Numbered from the stretch's first letter, positions 1 to 8,818 are shown. The stretch is DNA of 64,000 nucleotides from Sandaracinus sp964481145 (GCA_964481145.1 CAYZTA010000008.1:62001-126000); one strand, 5' to 3'. Notes: generated from the sequence alone by a model not told the origin. A program made the numbers and translations.

Positions 1-232
1 GCGCGGGATCCCGATGAAGGTGAACCTCATCCCCATGAACGGCGTGGACGACAACCCGCTCCGAGCGCCCGGTTGGGACGTCGTCGAAGCGTTTCAAGAC
101 GCGCTTCGGAGCGAAGGCGTCGCGAGCTTCGTCCGAAGGCGCAAAGGAGACGACATCGCGGCGGCATGTGGGCAGCTCGCGTTGCGTGGAGAAAAGAAGA
201 AGATCCGCGTGGCACTTCCAACGATTGGCTGA
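1..232 (+). CDS. rlmN: 23S rRNA (adenine-2503-C2)-methyltransferase RlmN, C-terminal fragment
   Basis: This is the 3' end of a gene that starts left of the window; the reading frame is open from base 2 to the stop at 230-232. The visible part reads VNLIPMNGVDDNPLRAP, then VEAFQDAL, VRRRKGDDIAAACGQLA. The NLIP segment, the RR-(K/T)-GDDI run and the ACGQL ending are the usual C-terminal end of RlmN, a radical-SAM enzyme that methylates A2503 of 23S rRNA and A37 of some tRNAs. The radical-SAM CxxxCxxC motif lies outside the window. The fold assignment is from the tail only, but this tail is distinctive. An RlmN/Cfr-like paralogue cannot be excluded. Confidence 0.85.
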   Translation, partial: RGIPMKVNLIPMNGVDDNPLRAPGWDVVEAFQDALRSEGVASFVRRRKGDDIAAACGQLALRGEKKKIRVALPTIG

Positions 233-253
233 GCCGCGGTATCGTCGTCCCTG

Positions 254-2140
254 ATGCGAAACGCGCTGGCAATCGCCTTTTTTCTCGCCTGGTTTCCTGC
301 GCTCGCCGACGCACAAGTGGCATTGCCGATGTGGCACGTCGGTGCGGACGGTTCGATCCATGTCGATGGCGCGCTTCGAGAGTGGCGCGGTGTTCGATTC
401 ATCGATGTAGGCGAAGGCGCCGACGCCTCGATGCGGATCGGCTTCGCGTACGACGCACATGGGCTCTACGTTGCCGCAGAGGTTCGCGACGATCGAATGA
501 TTCGAACGAGAGCGCCTTCGATGAACGAAGATGCGATCGTGCTCACGCTCGCGCTTCCTGCGGGACGCGGACTGTCGGCCACGGAGATCTGGCTCTGGGC
601 GGGCCAGCCTGGACAATCGGCTGCGATCATCGGCATCGGTCCGCTCGGTCGCCGTCCGAGCCAAGTGTCTCAAGGACAAATCGTCGAGGCCCCGGCGCGG
701 GGCGGCTATACGCTCGAGGCCTTCGTTCCGTGGAACGTGATTCCCTCGAGCGCGCGTTGGCAAGAAGGCCGCGGCACGGTGCGGCTGCGCGATGTCGACC
801 AAGCGGCGCATCCCGAAGTCGAAGCCGAGCCCGCGTTTGCGCCGCTCGATCCGGCGCATCTCGAACGCTTGCCGCCTCTCGCGCCCAGTGGTGGCGAAGC
901 CGCGGCATTCGATTCGTTCTTGGCGAGCCGCAATCTCCAGGGCATGCGTCCCGCTCATGATCTGCGCGGTGATGTGGGTGGGATCGATGAGCGCCCCGAG
1001 CGTGTTTCGATCGTCGATCGATTCGTGGTCGTGACTGGGCCCGGTTGGCAAGAAGGACGAGGCTTCTCGTTCGTCGAGCTCGCCGTGACGGCCGCGGCAG
1101 ATATTCGTGAACCGCGGCTCGTGGACCTCACGGGGGATGGGAAGCGCGAGTTGGTGGTGACGCTACGGCAGCAGATCGCAGGAGGTTCGCGCGAGATCTG
1201 GCAGGTTCATTCGTTTTCTAATTCGCAGGTGCGAGCGGTGTTCGCGATCGAGACACGCCGGACGACGGCCACGGGCTTTGTCGAGGCGGGGGTGAACGTC
1301 AGGACCGAACGGCGGGCGACGGTTCCGACGATCGAAGTGCGTACGGGGCGTGCGGAGGGGCTCGATGCTCGAACATTCGAACCGATACCCGCATCCGACG
1401 CGGAATCGATTCTCGTCCCGTGGGGGCGGGTGTTGGCTCGCGCCTATCGTTGGGACGGGAACTCGTTCGCGCAGAGCGATGAGCGCTCGAATCCTCGTTA
1501 CGTCGAGGCCGCGAGCGCTGCTCCCCCGGCTTCGACGAGCGCACCGAGTGAGCCGCCACCGCCCGGAATCGAAGATCTCTTGACGGCATTTCGGCGCGAA
1601 CGCGGGATCGCGGATCGCACCCGGCCGACGTTTCGAATCCGCGCGAATGTGTCGGGTGGCGATGAGCCCGAAGAGCTCGTCGTGTATGGGCGCGATCTCG
1701 TCGTCGTGGGGACTGCGTTTCGTGGCGGGACGGGATGGTTTCATTTCGAGCTTCCCGCGCGCTCCGTGGACGATGTGCTCGATGTGAGGACCGCTGAGAT
1801 CACAGGAGACGCGCGTCATGAGATCCTCGTGCGGATTGGCCAGACCCTTGGAGACGTGCGTCGTGAAGTGTTGCTTGCATATCAGTTCACGCCGGTGGGC
1901 TTTCCAGCCTTGCTTCAGCGCGAGGTGACGCGAGTCCAAGGCGAGCGCAGGATCGAAAACGAAGTGCGCATCGAGCGCGGTTCTCTCCAGGTCCATCCAG
2001 GACGCGCGCGCGGTTGGGAGGCCTCCAACTGGCCTTTCGCCGAAGGTCCGAGCTCGGATGGAGTCGCGCCGCTTCTTCTTCCCTGGCGCGATGCACCCGC
2101 GATCTATCGCTTCTCGGGCGGACGCCTCGTCGCGCGTTGA
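254..2140 (+). CDS. Secreted protein with CBM9-like domain and two FG-GAP-like segments
   Basis: A 628-residue protein with a clear Sec signal peptide (residues 1-20, MRNALAIAFFLAWFPALADA). Residues about 28-200 resemble the carbohydrate-binding/DOMON-like family 9 fold seen in secreted proteins (GSIHVDGALREW, then YVAAEVRDDRM, then YTLEAFVPW). After it come two similar stretches, each with a Ca-loop-like motif (LVDLTGDGKRELVV near 290-300 and AEITGDARHEILV near 515-525) and each followed by a conserved ILVPWGR/LLLPWRD ending. I read this as a duplicated beta-rich module of about 200 residues separated by a Pro/Ser-rich linker. No catalytic site is visible; substrate is unknown. It follows rlmN by 21 nt and may be cotranscribed with it. 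Confidence 0.7.
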   Translation: MRNALAIAFFLAWFPALADAQVALPMWHVGADGSIHVDGALREWRGVRFIDVGEGADASMRIGFAYDAHGLYVAAEVRDDRMIRTRAPSMNEDAIVLTLALPAGRGLSATEIWLWAGQPGQSAAIIGIGPLGRRPSQVSQGQIVEAPARGGYTLEAFVPWNVIPSSARWQEGRGTVRLRDVDQAAHPEVEAEPAFAPLDPAHLERLPPLAPSGGEAAAFDSFLASRNLQGMRPAHDLRGDVGGIDERPERVSIVDRFVVVTGPGWQEGRGFSFVELAVTAAADIREPRLVDLTGDGKRELVVTLRQQIAGGSREIWQVHSFSNSQVRAVFAIETRRTTATGFVEAGVNVRTERRATVPTIEVRTGRAEGLDARTFEPIPASDAESILVPWGRVLARAYRWDGNSFAQSDERSNPRYVEAASAAPPASTSAPSEPPPPGIEDLLTAFRRERGIADRTRPTFRIRANVSGGDEPEELVVYGRDLVVVGTAFRGGTGWFHFELPARSVDDVLDVRTAEITGDARHEILVRIGQTLGDVRREVLLAYQFTPVGFPALLQREVTRVQGERRIENEVRIERGSLQVHPGRARGWEASNWPFAEGPSSDGVAPLLLPWRDAPAIYRFSGGRLVAR

Positions 2141-2147
2141 TCAGGTT

Positions 2148-3314
2148 TTATTCGCTGGAATCGCAAGTCAACGACACTGCCCGCATGTTGCCTGTGGGCA
2201 AGATGTGCGTGGGGCGAGAGCCATATAGAATGACCAGGTGATCATCGATGCATTGCGCGTCTGCGTGTTCGTATGCGACGCCATGCTCGTAGAGCTGCAG
2301 CTCTGGGCCGTGGGGTTCGAGATCAGGAAAATATCGGCGCACCCCCACCAGGCGTTCTGCGCGTGAGCGCGAACGCGGCGCGATGACGAAGACGTCGCGC
2401 CCACAGCCGATCGCGATCGATTCGCCCGCCGCATTCGCTGAGCTTCCGTCTTCGAGGCGCGCGAGGGTTCCGTCCCCTTCGACGCGGCCGATGCGGACCC
2501 GTGGTCGTGTCCGCGTCTGCAGTCGATCGCGAAACGTGAGCAAGAGCTCGTTGGCCATTCCCGATCGAAGCGTGGGGAGTGAATTCTCGATGTTCGTTTC
2601 GGCTGCGCGACTCGCGCGTTCGCCGATGCGCAGCATGATTCTCCCTTCGGAGCGACCTCGAGCGTCGAACCAGGTCTCGGACCATGTCGAGGCGAGTCGC
2701 TCCCCTTGCCACTCGAGGCTTGGTCGTGAACCGAAAAAACGAGGGTCCGAAAGACGCTCGGGCAAAGCGCCCGGAGTGAGGGCCTGAATCCAAGAATGGC
2801 TGATCGAGGTGTGATCCTCTTGCCAGCCGATGGCGATCGTTCCGTGGGGACTCACGGCCAACGCGACCCCTTCTCCGCTGGCTCCGAGCGCACCGAACGC
2901 GCCCTCGGCTCTCACCCCTCCTCCCCGGATCGAGAGCAATTGAACGCCGCCCGTATCGACGCGTGCCGCATCGCCGCGCCGACCACAGGCAACCCACAAC
3001 ACGTCCTCGTGCGCAGCCACCGCAAGGCCACCCTCACACGCACGGCTGACTCGCATGGGGTGATTGATGGCAGCTCCTTCGGAGTCGAGCTCGCTCGCAT
3101 AGAGACCCGAACGATCGGACCAGAGCGCCCAAATCCGAGATGCGGTTCGTCGGAGCGCGAGATCGTGGATGAGCAGGCCTTCGATCGTGGAAAGCTGATG
3201 TTCTGGTCCGAACGCGCAATGGGTCTTTCGGATCCGAATCTGTTCGTCACCACAACCGGTCGCCATGAAAATGAGCGCGGTCGTTGCCGCAATAGAAACA
3301 AGACGCACGGTCAC
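2148..3314 (-). CDS. Hypothetical lipoprotein, possible beta-propeller
   Basis: A 388-residue lipoprotein: the N-terminus MTVRLVSIAATTALIFMATGC ends in a lipobox with Cys at about residue 21. The start is GTG. The rest has recurring short strands with Trp/Ser patterns (RIWALWSDRSGLYASEL, VLWVACGRRG, IAIGWQEDH) and spaced small motifs typical of a propeller of about six or seven blades, but I do not recognise a named family. It is convergent with the CBM9-like gene (7-nt gap) and 12 nt downstream of the UDP-sugar pyrophosphorylase on the same strand, so the two may share a transcript. Envelope location is supported by the sequence; the function is unknown. Confidence 0.6.
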   Translation of the reverse strand: MTVRLVSIAATTALIFMATGCGDEQIRIRKTHCAFGPEHQLSTIEGLLIHDLALRRTASRIWALWSDRSGLYASELDSEGAAINHPMRVSRACEGGLAVAAHEDVLWVACGRRGDAARVDTGGVQLLSIRGGGVRAEGAFGALGASGEGVALAVSPHGTIAIGWQEDHTSISHSWIQALTPGALPERLSDPRFFGSRPSLEWQGERLASTWSETWFDARGRSEGRIMLRIGERASRAAETNIENSLPTLRSGMANELLLTFRDRLQTRTRPRVRIGRVEGDGTLARLEDGSSANAAGESIAIGCGRDVFVIAPRSRSRAERLVGVRRYFPDLEPHGPELQLYEHGVAYEHADAQCIDDHLVILYGSRPTHILPTGNMRAVSLTCDSSE

Positions 3315-3325
3315 AGGCCCTCTGG

Positions 3326-4444
3326 TCAGAACACGCCGCGAGCGCGCAGGAGGGATGAAATGTCTGCTCGCCGATGCTCGAGCTCTGGTGGGTCTTTGAC
3401 CGGTTGAAACCGACCATCGGGGCCGCCGCGCTCGACCTCGAGAAACGCCGTTGGCAAATGCGCAGTCAGTTCACCGACGAGCCTTTCGAACTGCACGGCG
3501 TCACGTCCTTCGACTTTTTTCTTCACCAAAAACCACGTGAGCTCGAAGTCGCGATCGATCGCATGGGCGTCGAGCACGAACGAGTTCGTGTTGAACACTG
3601 GGATTTGGTCTTGATCGAATCCCTCAGGAAAACGGAATGATTCGACGATTTGCGGCATTCCATCGACGCGCGCAGGCGCACCGCCTTTGTCGCCGGGCTC
3701 TTTGCGCACCACTTCGGCGGTGATCGAACGTCCAGATTCGAGATGCGCCCCAATCACGGCAGGGTCCAACGTCGCGCCGAGATTGTCGACGTTCGACATG
3801 TAGAGAAGACGCCCGCCTCGCTTGATGAAATCCGTAAGCAATCCTGAGCGCCGCAGCGCGAACGTCAGATCGCCGTGCCCTGGCGCATAGGGAGAAACAG
3901 AACCGTCGTCCTCGCGGAAGAGATCGCCCTCGGGTGTGAGCCTTAGTGAGATGAATTGAGGAAAGCAGTGGATCGGGGTGTGCGGATGTGCATGGGCACG
4001 CGCATCGCACTCGATTTCGTCGTGGGTCGCAAAGCTGGTCATCAAGAAGATCGGAAGGGTCGTGTTCTCGCGCGCCGCCAAGCGTTCGATGTCGCTGACC
4101 TTCAAGTCGAGGAAAGTTCGTCCCGGAACAACCTCCACGCTCGCTTTCACCACGCCGCCGAAGCGGGTCGCCATCCCACCGGCCAACACCACGGCGCCGA
4201 CCTCACCCTTCTGTAGGGCTTCACGCCCGCGTGCTACGAGTCGCGTGCGTTCGGGGCTGCCGAGCGCGGGCAGGGAGACGACATCGCCCGCGTGGGGTGG
4301 GCTCACTGCGCCACGGATTCGATTTTCACGTTCCGCTTCACCCGCACGCAATCTCGCACGCAGCGTGTCGAAGGTGTCCTCCTCCCATCCGAATCGTTGA
4401 AGTAAATCCTTGGTGCTCACGTCGATGCTCTCGGTGATGGCCAT
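3326..4444 (-). CDS. UTP--sugar-1-phosphate uridylyltransferase (UDPGP family)
   Basis: A 372-residue cytoplasmic nucleotidyltransferase of the UDPGP (eukaryote-type UDP-glucose / UDP-N-acetylhexosamine pyrophosphorylase) family. The nucleotide-binding loop LAGGMATRFGG is at residues 87-97 and is followed by VKASVEVVPGRTFLDLKV; later motifs are PQFISLR, APGHGDLT (substrate loop) and MSNVDNLGATLDP, with VFNTNSFV near residue 290. These form the UTP and sugar-phosphate sites. It should make UDP-glucose or a related UDP-sugar for envelope glycans. The ATG at 4444 has a GAGGAG ribosome-binding site a few bases upstream, which fixes the start. Which sugar it prefers cannot be read from sequence alone. 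Confidence 0.8.
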   Translation of the reverse strand: MAITESIDVSTKDLLQRFGWEEDTFDTLRARLRAGEAERENRIRGAVSPPHAGDVVSLPALGSPERTRLVARGREALQKGEVGAVVLAGGMATRFGGVVKASVEVVPGRTFLDLKVSDIERLAARENTTLPIFLMTSFATHDEIECDARAHAHPHTPIHCFPQFISLRLTPEGDLFREDDGSVSPYAPGHGDLTFALRRSGLLTDFIKRGGRLLYMSNVDNLGATLDPAVIGAHLESGRSITAEVVRKEPGDKGGAPARVDGMPQIVESFRFPEGFDQDQIPVFNTNSFVLDAHAIDRDFELTWFLVKKKVEGRDAVQFERLVGELTAHLPTAFLEVERGGPDGRFQPVKDPPELEHRRADISSLLRARGVF

Positions 4445-4588
4445 CTTTTGCTCCTCACGGAGGCCTTATCATGGGCACGGCGCGGTCGTGCAGTGCAACC
4501 AGAGAGCTCAGCGGGGTACCCAGTCCCGCAGAACTGCCCCAAACTAGAACAGTTCCGCTACTCTTTACGGATGTGGAGGTCGGCTGAC

Positions 4589-5278
4589 ATGTTGAACCCG
4601 CGTTTTTTTGCCACGGGCATGTTGATTGGATGGGCCATGCTCTCGAGTGGTTGTTACGCAGGGGTCGCACGCGGCCGTGCGGGAGCCGTCGTTTACCAAC
4701 CGCCTCCGCAGCCTGTTGCGGCCGTCGCCTATGCCGAGCCTGCTCCGATGGCCGGTGCCCAGTGGGTGGAAGGACATTACGAGTGGGACGGCTACCAGTA
4801 CGTGTGGGTCGAGGGATATTGGATCGAGCCGCGGGCTGGATACATGTTCGTTCAGCCACGCTGGGAGCGTCGAGGCACCGGGTATGTGTATGTCCAGGGT
4901 GGTTGGAGTGATTCGCGCGGTGTGATCGTGGCCCCGCCACCTGCCCGTTCGAGCCGGGTCGTCGTTCAGCCCCCTCGAGGTGGCGTGGTCGTTCAGCCCC
5001 CTCGGCATGGTGGCGTGGTCGTTCAGCCTCCCCGAGGTGGCGTGGTCGTTCAGCCTCCCCGAAGTGGTGGCGTGGTCGTTCAGCCTCCTCGAAGTGGTGG
5101 TGTGGTCGTTCAGCCTCCTCGAAGTGGTGGTGTGGTCGTTCAGCCTCCTCGAAGTGGTGGCGCGGTGGTCCGTCCGCCCTCTCGAGGAGGGAGTGTGACG
5201 GTGCAGCCGCCCCGGGGTGGCGGAGTTTCGGTGCAGCCGCCCCGGGGTGGCGGCCGCGTGATCGTGAGACCTCGCTGA
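4589..5278 (+). CDS. Lipoprotein with YXWXXGYW-type repeats and a tandem VVVQPPRxGG tail
   Basis: A 229-residue lipoprotein. I start it at the ATG at 4589, which has GGAGG nine bases upstream and gives MLNPRFFATGMLIGWAMLSSGC with a lipobox; an in-frame ATG at 4571 and a start at 4448 are less likely. Residues about 50-100 carry the aromatic WVEGHYEWDGYQYVWVEGYW pattern of the YXWXXGXW repeat family found in proteobacterial envelope proteins. From about residue 120 the protein is almost only tandem copies of VVVQPPR(S/G/H)GG, encoded by nearly identical 27-30-bp units. The tail is basic and Pro/Val rich, so it could be an extended spacer or bind acidic polymers. The function is unknown. Confidence 0.75.
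   Translation: MLNPRFFATGMLIGWAMLSSGCYAGVARGRAGAVVYQPPPQPVAAVAYAEPAPMAGAQWVEGHYEWDGYQYVWVEGYWIEPRAGYMFVQPRWERRGTGYVYVQGGWSDSRGVIVAPPPARSSRVVVQPPRGGVVVQPPRHGGVVVQPPRGGVVVQPPRSGGVVVQPPRSGGVVVQPPRSGGVVVQPPRSGGAVVRPPSRGGSVTVQPPRGGGVSVQPPRGGGRVIVRPR
4960..5262 (+). repeat. In-frame tandem repeat encoding VVVQPPRxGG
   Basis: About nine in-frame units of 24-30 bp inside the lipoprotein gene. The copies at about 5060-5160 are almost identical at the DNA level (cctcgaagtggtggtgtgg pattern), the outer copies have diverged. This is what slipped-strand expansion of a minisatellite looks like, and unit lengths stay multiples of three. Confidence 0.9.
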
Positions 5279-5401
5279 CCGTCCGAGCACCGAGGGTTGG
5301 CGTTCGATTTGCTCTCACTCGGCTGGCCCGCTACACAGGAATGCCTTCGGTGATTCGCGCGTTGCCTCCGTTCCTCGAAGGCGACTCGTTGGCCAAACGC
5401 C

Positions 5402-7099
5402 GTGAGCTCCCCGCCGCCCACCTCGGATTTGCCTCAGCGAAAGCGCCTCGAAAAGGCGCTTTTCCTGCCGCCTGCCATTGTGCTCACGTTGGCACTGCTG
5501 GGCTCACTCGCGGTGCATCTGCCGATTTATGCGGGGCTCGGCGCGCTGTCCCATTGGCTCGAGCAGCAAGAGCCCACTTCGTCTGAACCCATCGAATTGA
5601 CGCTGCTCGATCCGACGACTCCTTCCGACGTTCCGAGCCCAAGCCTCGATCCAGACGATCCGTCGATCGATCCGCTCGAAGAACCGCTCGAACGCACACC
5701 TGAGGAGCCCGACGCACCGACACCTCGACGCGTCCCCCCCCGTCCTGAGGAACCTCCCACGGTGGAGGCTCCCGTACGGCAAGAGACGCCTCCTCCGCCC
5801 GAGGTCGCGCCTACGCCGCCACCGCCACCACCGCCGCCGCCTCCCTCGGTCGATGAGCGTCGCGCGATCGTACAGCGCAGCGACGACCCTCCGGAAGAAG
5901 CCCCGCCCGACGCGCAGTTCATCGCTGAACAGGCGCGTGATGTCGAAGAGCAAACCGTGGCGAGCATCACCAATAGCTTGCGTGATGATCCCGAGCCGAC
6001 ACCGAGTGAACAGCACGAGGCCGCGATCGAAGAGCCGGGCGATTCAGACGAGCACGTCGCGGCCGATCTGCGCGATGTCGAGGGAGATGATCGTCGACGT
6101 GTCGTGCGTGAAGAAGCGGAGCGACCGGAGGCTCGGGAAACGGAGGCTTCCGTGTCGCGACAGCCGCGAGCCGCGAGCGCAGAGAGCCTCGACCCTGGGA
6201 CCGCGGAGAGCGCACGCGAAGGACGACGCGTACGAAGCGCCGAGGGCGGCGCACGCGCGATGGGTGGTGGTGAAGAGCAGGTCGAAGAGGTCGTGGTCTC
6301 CGATGGGTTCGGCACATTCGTCGTCAGGCGACCACGCAGAGCGATCGAAGGGAATGAAGAAGGGGAAGCGGGCGGGCCCCGACGTGAGGGGCGAGGGATG
6401 GGAGCGAGCGGCGAAGGTCTTGCGACGGGACCTTCGGGAAGACGTCGTGGCGGTGCGCGCAGGAGCGGAGAAGGGCGCCAAGGCGGACCCTCGCTTGGCG
6501 TCAGTTGGTCGCAGTTCGAATCCATCTACGGCGAAGAAGAACTGCGCCGAGCCCGTCAAGCGCGCCTCGAAGAACGTCGCTCGCGCTCGCGCGGTGCGTC
6601 ACGACAAGCGCAATGGGAAGCGTTCCGCTCTGCGATCGAGAACTATATCGCCGAAGTTCGACCAGGAAACCAAACTGCGCTCGACGCGGCCGCGTCTCCT
6701 TTCGCGACGTTTCTTTCGGACATGCATCGGAGGATCCATCGTGAGTTTTCGGATCGCTATCTCGCGAGCCTCGCACTCGATGCGGCGGAAGGAGTCAACG
6801 ATCCCACGCTGCGCACGACGTTGGAGATCTCGATCAACGAAGATGGTTCGATTCATCGCGTCGGCGTGGTCGCCACGAGTGGCAATATCCTGCATGATTT
6901 CGCAGCGTTTAATTCCGTCATGCGGGCGCAGCCTTTTCCGAATCCGCCCGATGCCATCTTGAGTGGCGATGGTCGAGCTTGGCTCCACTGGAGCTTCGAC
7001 CGAGGTCCGCGTCAGTGCTTCACCGGAAACGCGAGGCCTTTCATGTTGGCCAACACCCGCGAGGTCGATCGCGGAGAGCCCGACGCACCCGAGGAGTAA
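5402..7099 (+). CDS. TonB-family energy-transducer-like protein
   Basis: A 565-residue protein with GTG start. Residues about 20-50 form one N-terminal membrane helix (LEKALFLPPAIVLTLALLGSLAVHLPIYAGL), then a long acidic Pro/Glu-rich region with a run of ten prolines near residue 140-150, and an Arg/Gly/Glu-rich middle. The C-terminal 130 residues (FSDRYLASLALDAAEGV, TLEISINEDGSIHRVGVV, FNSVMRAQPFPNPP) have the pattern of a TonB C-terminal domain. Classical TonB spans the periplasm and drives outer-membrane transporters; here the linker is much longer than usual (TonB is about 240 residues). No ExbB/ExbD or receptor gene is adjacent, so a role in outer-membrane or gliding machinery is equally possible. 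Confidence 0.7.
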   Translation: MSSPPPTSDLPQRKRLEKALFLPPAIVLTLALLGSLAVHLPIYAGLGALSHWLEQQEPTSSEPIELTLLDPTTPSDVPSPSLDPDDPSIDPLEEPLERTPEEPDAPTPRRVPPRPEEPPTVEAPVRQETPPPPEVAPTPPPPPPPPPPSVDERRAIVQRSDDPPEEAPPDAQFIAEQARDVEEQTVASITNSLRDDPEPTPSEQHEAAIEEPGDSDEHVAADLRDVEGDDRRRVVREEAERPEARETEASVSRQPRAASAESLDPGTAESAREGRRVRSAEGGARAMGGGEEQVEEVVVSDGFGTFVVRRPRRAIEGNEEGEAGGPRREGRGMGASGEGLATGPSGRRRGGARRSGEGRQGGPSLGVSWSQFESIYGEEELRRARQARLEERRSRSRGASRQAQWEAFRSAIENYIAEVRPGNQTALDAAASPFATFLSDMHRRIHREFSDRYLASLALDAAEGVNDPTLRTTLEISINEDGSIHRVGVVATSGNILHDFAAFNSVMRAQPFPNPPDAILSGDGRAWLHWSFDRGPRQCFTGNARPFMLANTREVDRGEPDAPEE

Positions 7100-7114
7100 G
7101 GGGCCGGAGCTCAA

Positions 7115-8377
7115 TCATCGTTGCCGGAGTCGAACTTGGCTCAGTCGCATCCAACGCGCCGCTTCGATGTCGTGAGGGTCGAGCTTGGACGCCAACGTAA
7201 ATGCACGCGCGGCTTTTTCGTGCTCGCCCGTCGTCTCGTGCAGACGACCTTGGATGTAATGCGCAAAGGCGCAGCGTTTATCGCTTTTCAAGGTCTCGAG
7301 CACGAGCCCCCGAAGAAACGTCTCTCGATCCGTACGCGTGACCGCTTCGCTCGCGAGGAGCCATTCCACGAAAGCATGTGCGAGCCGATACTCGGGCGCG
7401 TCCGGCATGGCTGTGCTTGCGGCGTCGAGCTCCCGTTGGGCGGGGCCGAGTTTGCCCTCTCGCAAGAGACGGCGTCCCATTTCGTAATGTCGTTCGGCCG
7501 TGAGACGCGAACGCGCCTCGTCGCGGTGCGTCGCGGAGGGCGCGACGTGTCGACGTTCGAGATCGTGCTTCAGCCGCTCCGCGACCATCGCGGCGCGCGC
7601 CGTATTTCCCATGGAATCACGAGCGGATGCTTTCGGAGGGCTGGGACTGGCCGCCGTCACGGTCCGGAGTTCGGCCAGATCGAGCAGAAGCAGAGACGCC
7701 AAGATCGCCGCGTGCGACTCGGCGCTTGGGGGATCCACATTGAGAATCTCGCCGACGCGACGGCTCCCATCGAGCGCGCGAAGATTGCGGAGCTCCCCAG
7801 GACCCAGGCCAAGCTGTGCGGCGGCGTCTGCTGGTGTGGTGACGAGCGCGACAGCAGAACGCGCGCGGAGCTCGAGCCGTCCGATCCATTTCGCAGCCTC
7901 CTGTGGCTCTGAGAGCGCTTCGTAGAGGCTCGTCCCGAGTGAGCAGCGAAAATGCGCCACCTGCGAGCTCGCTTCGGGATCATCGCGAAAGGTCCAGTGG
8001 GCGCTTTCGAGTTGAAGGCCCCGCACGAGCCGCTCACGCACTTGCGCAGAGAGCCCCGCTGAGACCTGTTCGGGCGATAAAAATCCGAGCTCCATCGCCA
8101 CTTCGCCGAATCGCATCAGCTCGTCGTGCACGAGTGCGTCGGTCATTCGTCTCAAAATCGTCGCGTATTGCTCAGAGCTCAGCGTGCCTTGACGTACGAG
8201 CAATCGGCCGAGTGTTTCGCCGATGATCCCAGCTTCGGCGAAGACGATTTTCCCATCGCGCAAGTAATAGGTGGTCAGCCCTTCTTCGGCCTCGACATCC
8301 AAAAGACCGTGGGCGTGTTCGCGCTCGAGGACGAGGAGAGTTCGCGCGAGATGTGTTTCGAGGAGCCCTCGAGCCAT
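7115..8377 (-). CDS. DUF4388 / TPR protein
   Basis: A protein of about 420 residues if it starts at the ATG at 8377, which has GAGGTGA five bases upstream; in-frame ATGs at 8422 and 8443 would add 15 or 22 residues. The N-terminal part (GLLETHLARTLLVLEREHAHGLLDVEAEEG, then TTYYLRDGKIVFAEAG) is the DUF4388 pattern, common in myxobacterial regulatory proteins with receiver or kinase partners. A middle part repeats this style. The C-terminal 130 residues hold TPR-like helices (AERHYEMGRRLLREGKLGPAQREL, AHYIQGRLHETTGEHEKAARAFTLASKLDPHD). It is probably a cytoplasmic adaptor in signalling or motility. Convergent with the TonB-like gene (15 nt apart). Confidence 0.65.
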   Translation of the reverse strand: MARGLLETHLARTLLVLEREHAHGLLDVEAEEGLTTYYLRDGKIVFAEAGIIGETLGRLLVRQGTLSSEQYATILRRMTDALVHDELMRFGEVAMELGFLSPEQVSAGLSAQVRERLVRGLQLESAHWTFRDDPEASSQVAHFRCSLGTSLYEALSEPQEAAKWIGRLELRARSAVALVTTPADAAAQLGLGPGELRNLRALDGSRRVGEILNVDPPSAESHAAILASLLLLDLAELRTVTAASPSPPKASARDSMGNTARAAMVAERLKHDLERRHVAPSATHRDEARSRLTAERHYEMGRRLLREGKLGPAQRELDAASTAMPDAPEYRLAHAFVEWLLASEAVTRTDRETFLRGLVLETLKSDKRCAFAHYIQGRLHETTGEHEKAARAFTLASKLDPHDIEAARWMRLSQVRLRQR

Positions 8378-8818
8378 GACTTCACCTCGACGCGGTGAGA
8401 GTCGTTCGTCCGGGGGCGTCATGGGGGTGCGCGAGTGTACCATTTCTCGGAGGTTGCTTTGGATCCGAAGCGCGGGGGGTGCGCGCAATGTGCGCACGAA
8501 ACCGGCTCCGTAGCGCCGTGGAAGGGTGCAATGTGCGTCCCATGAGGGGGCCCGCAGCGTCGCGGAGCGTGCAATGTGCGTCCCATCCGCTCTTCCCGAA
8601 CGTCGCGGAGCGCGCAATGTGCACCCCATGAGGGCTCCGCGGGCGCATCGGACGTGGTTTTGGTATCCATGGGACACCGCCCTCGACGCGGCCGGACCAC
8701 GTTGGGTTCGTCCAAGTGCGCGCCGGCGACGCATCCCGCCGCCAAAAGCACGAGCGGACCGAGATGGATGGCAGGCGCCACGCATCCGATGCGGAGCATG
8801 GCGTTCATTTGCGAACGA
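8378..8818. other. Non-coding interval with 43-bp-phased repeats
   Basis: This 441-base interval lies between the end of the phosphotransferase gene and the start of the DUF4388 gene, both on the minus strand. The reading frames in it have no plausible start or protein-like composition. Bases 8485-8656 carry the phased repeat described separately; in the rest (8660-8818) I see nothing recognisable. Part of it must be the leader and promoter of the DUF4388 gene. Confidence 0.7.
8485..8656. repeat. Four-copy 43-bp tandem repeat with palindromic core
   Basis: The 10-mer gcaatgtgcg starts at 8485, 8528 and 8571 and as gcaatgtgca at 8614, an exact 43-bp period. Copies 2 and 3 also share tcccat after the core and gtcgcggagcg before the next; copies 1 and 4 are more diverged. 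The core GCA-ATG-TGC is a small inverted repeat, extended to GCGCA-ATG-TGCGC in copy 1 (8483-8495). Forty-three base pairs is about four helical turns. Confidence 0.85.

Noticed and set aside
5740..6520. 332-residue Ser/Gly-rich frame on the minus strand
   Set aside because: Mirror of the Pro/Glu-rich linker of the TonB-like gene; homopolymeric composition shows it is a shadow.
8485..8656. CRISPR array
   Set aside because: Only four units, conserved cores of about 10-30 bases that are not uniform, no unique spacers of constant size and no cas genes.
8423..8785. N-terminal extension of the DUF4388 frame
   Set aside because: The frame simply reads through the 43-bp repeats and contains no ribosome-binding site; starts at 8377-8443 are better supported.
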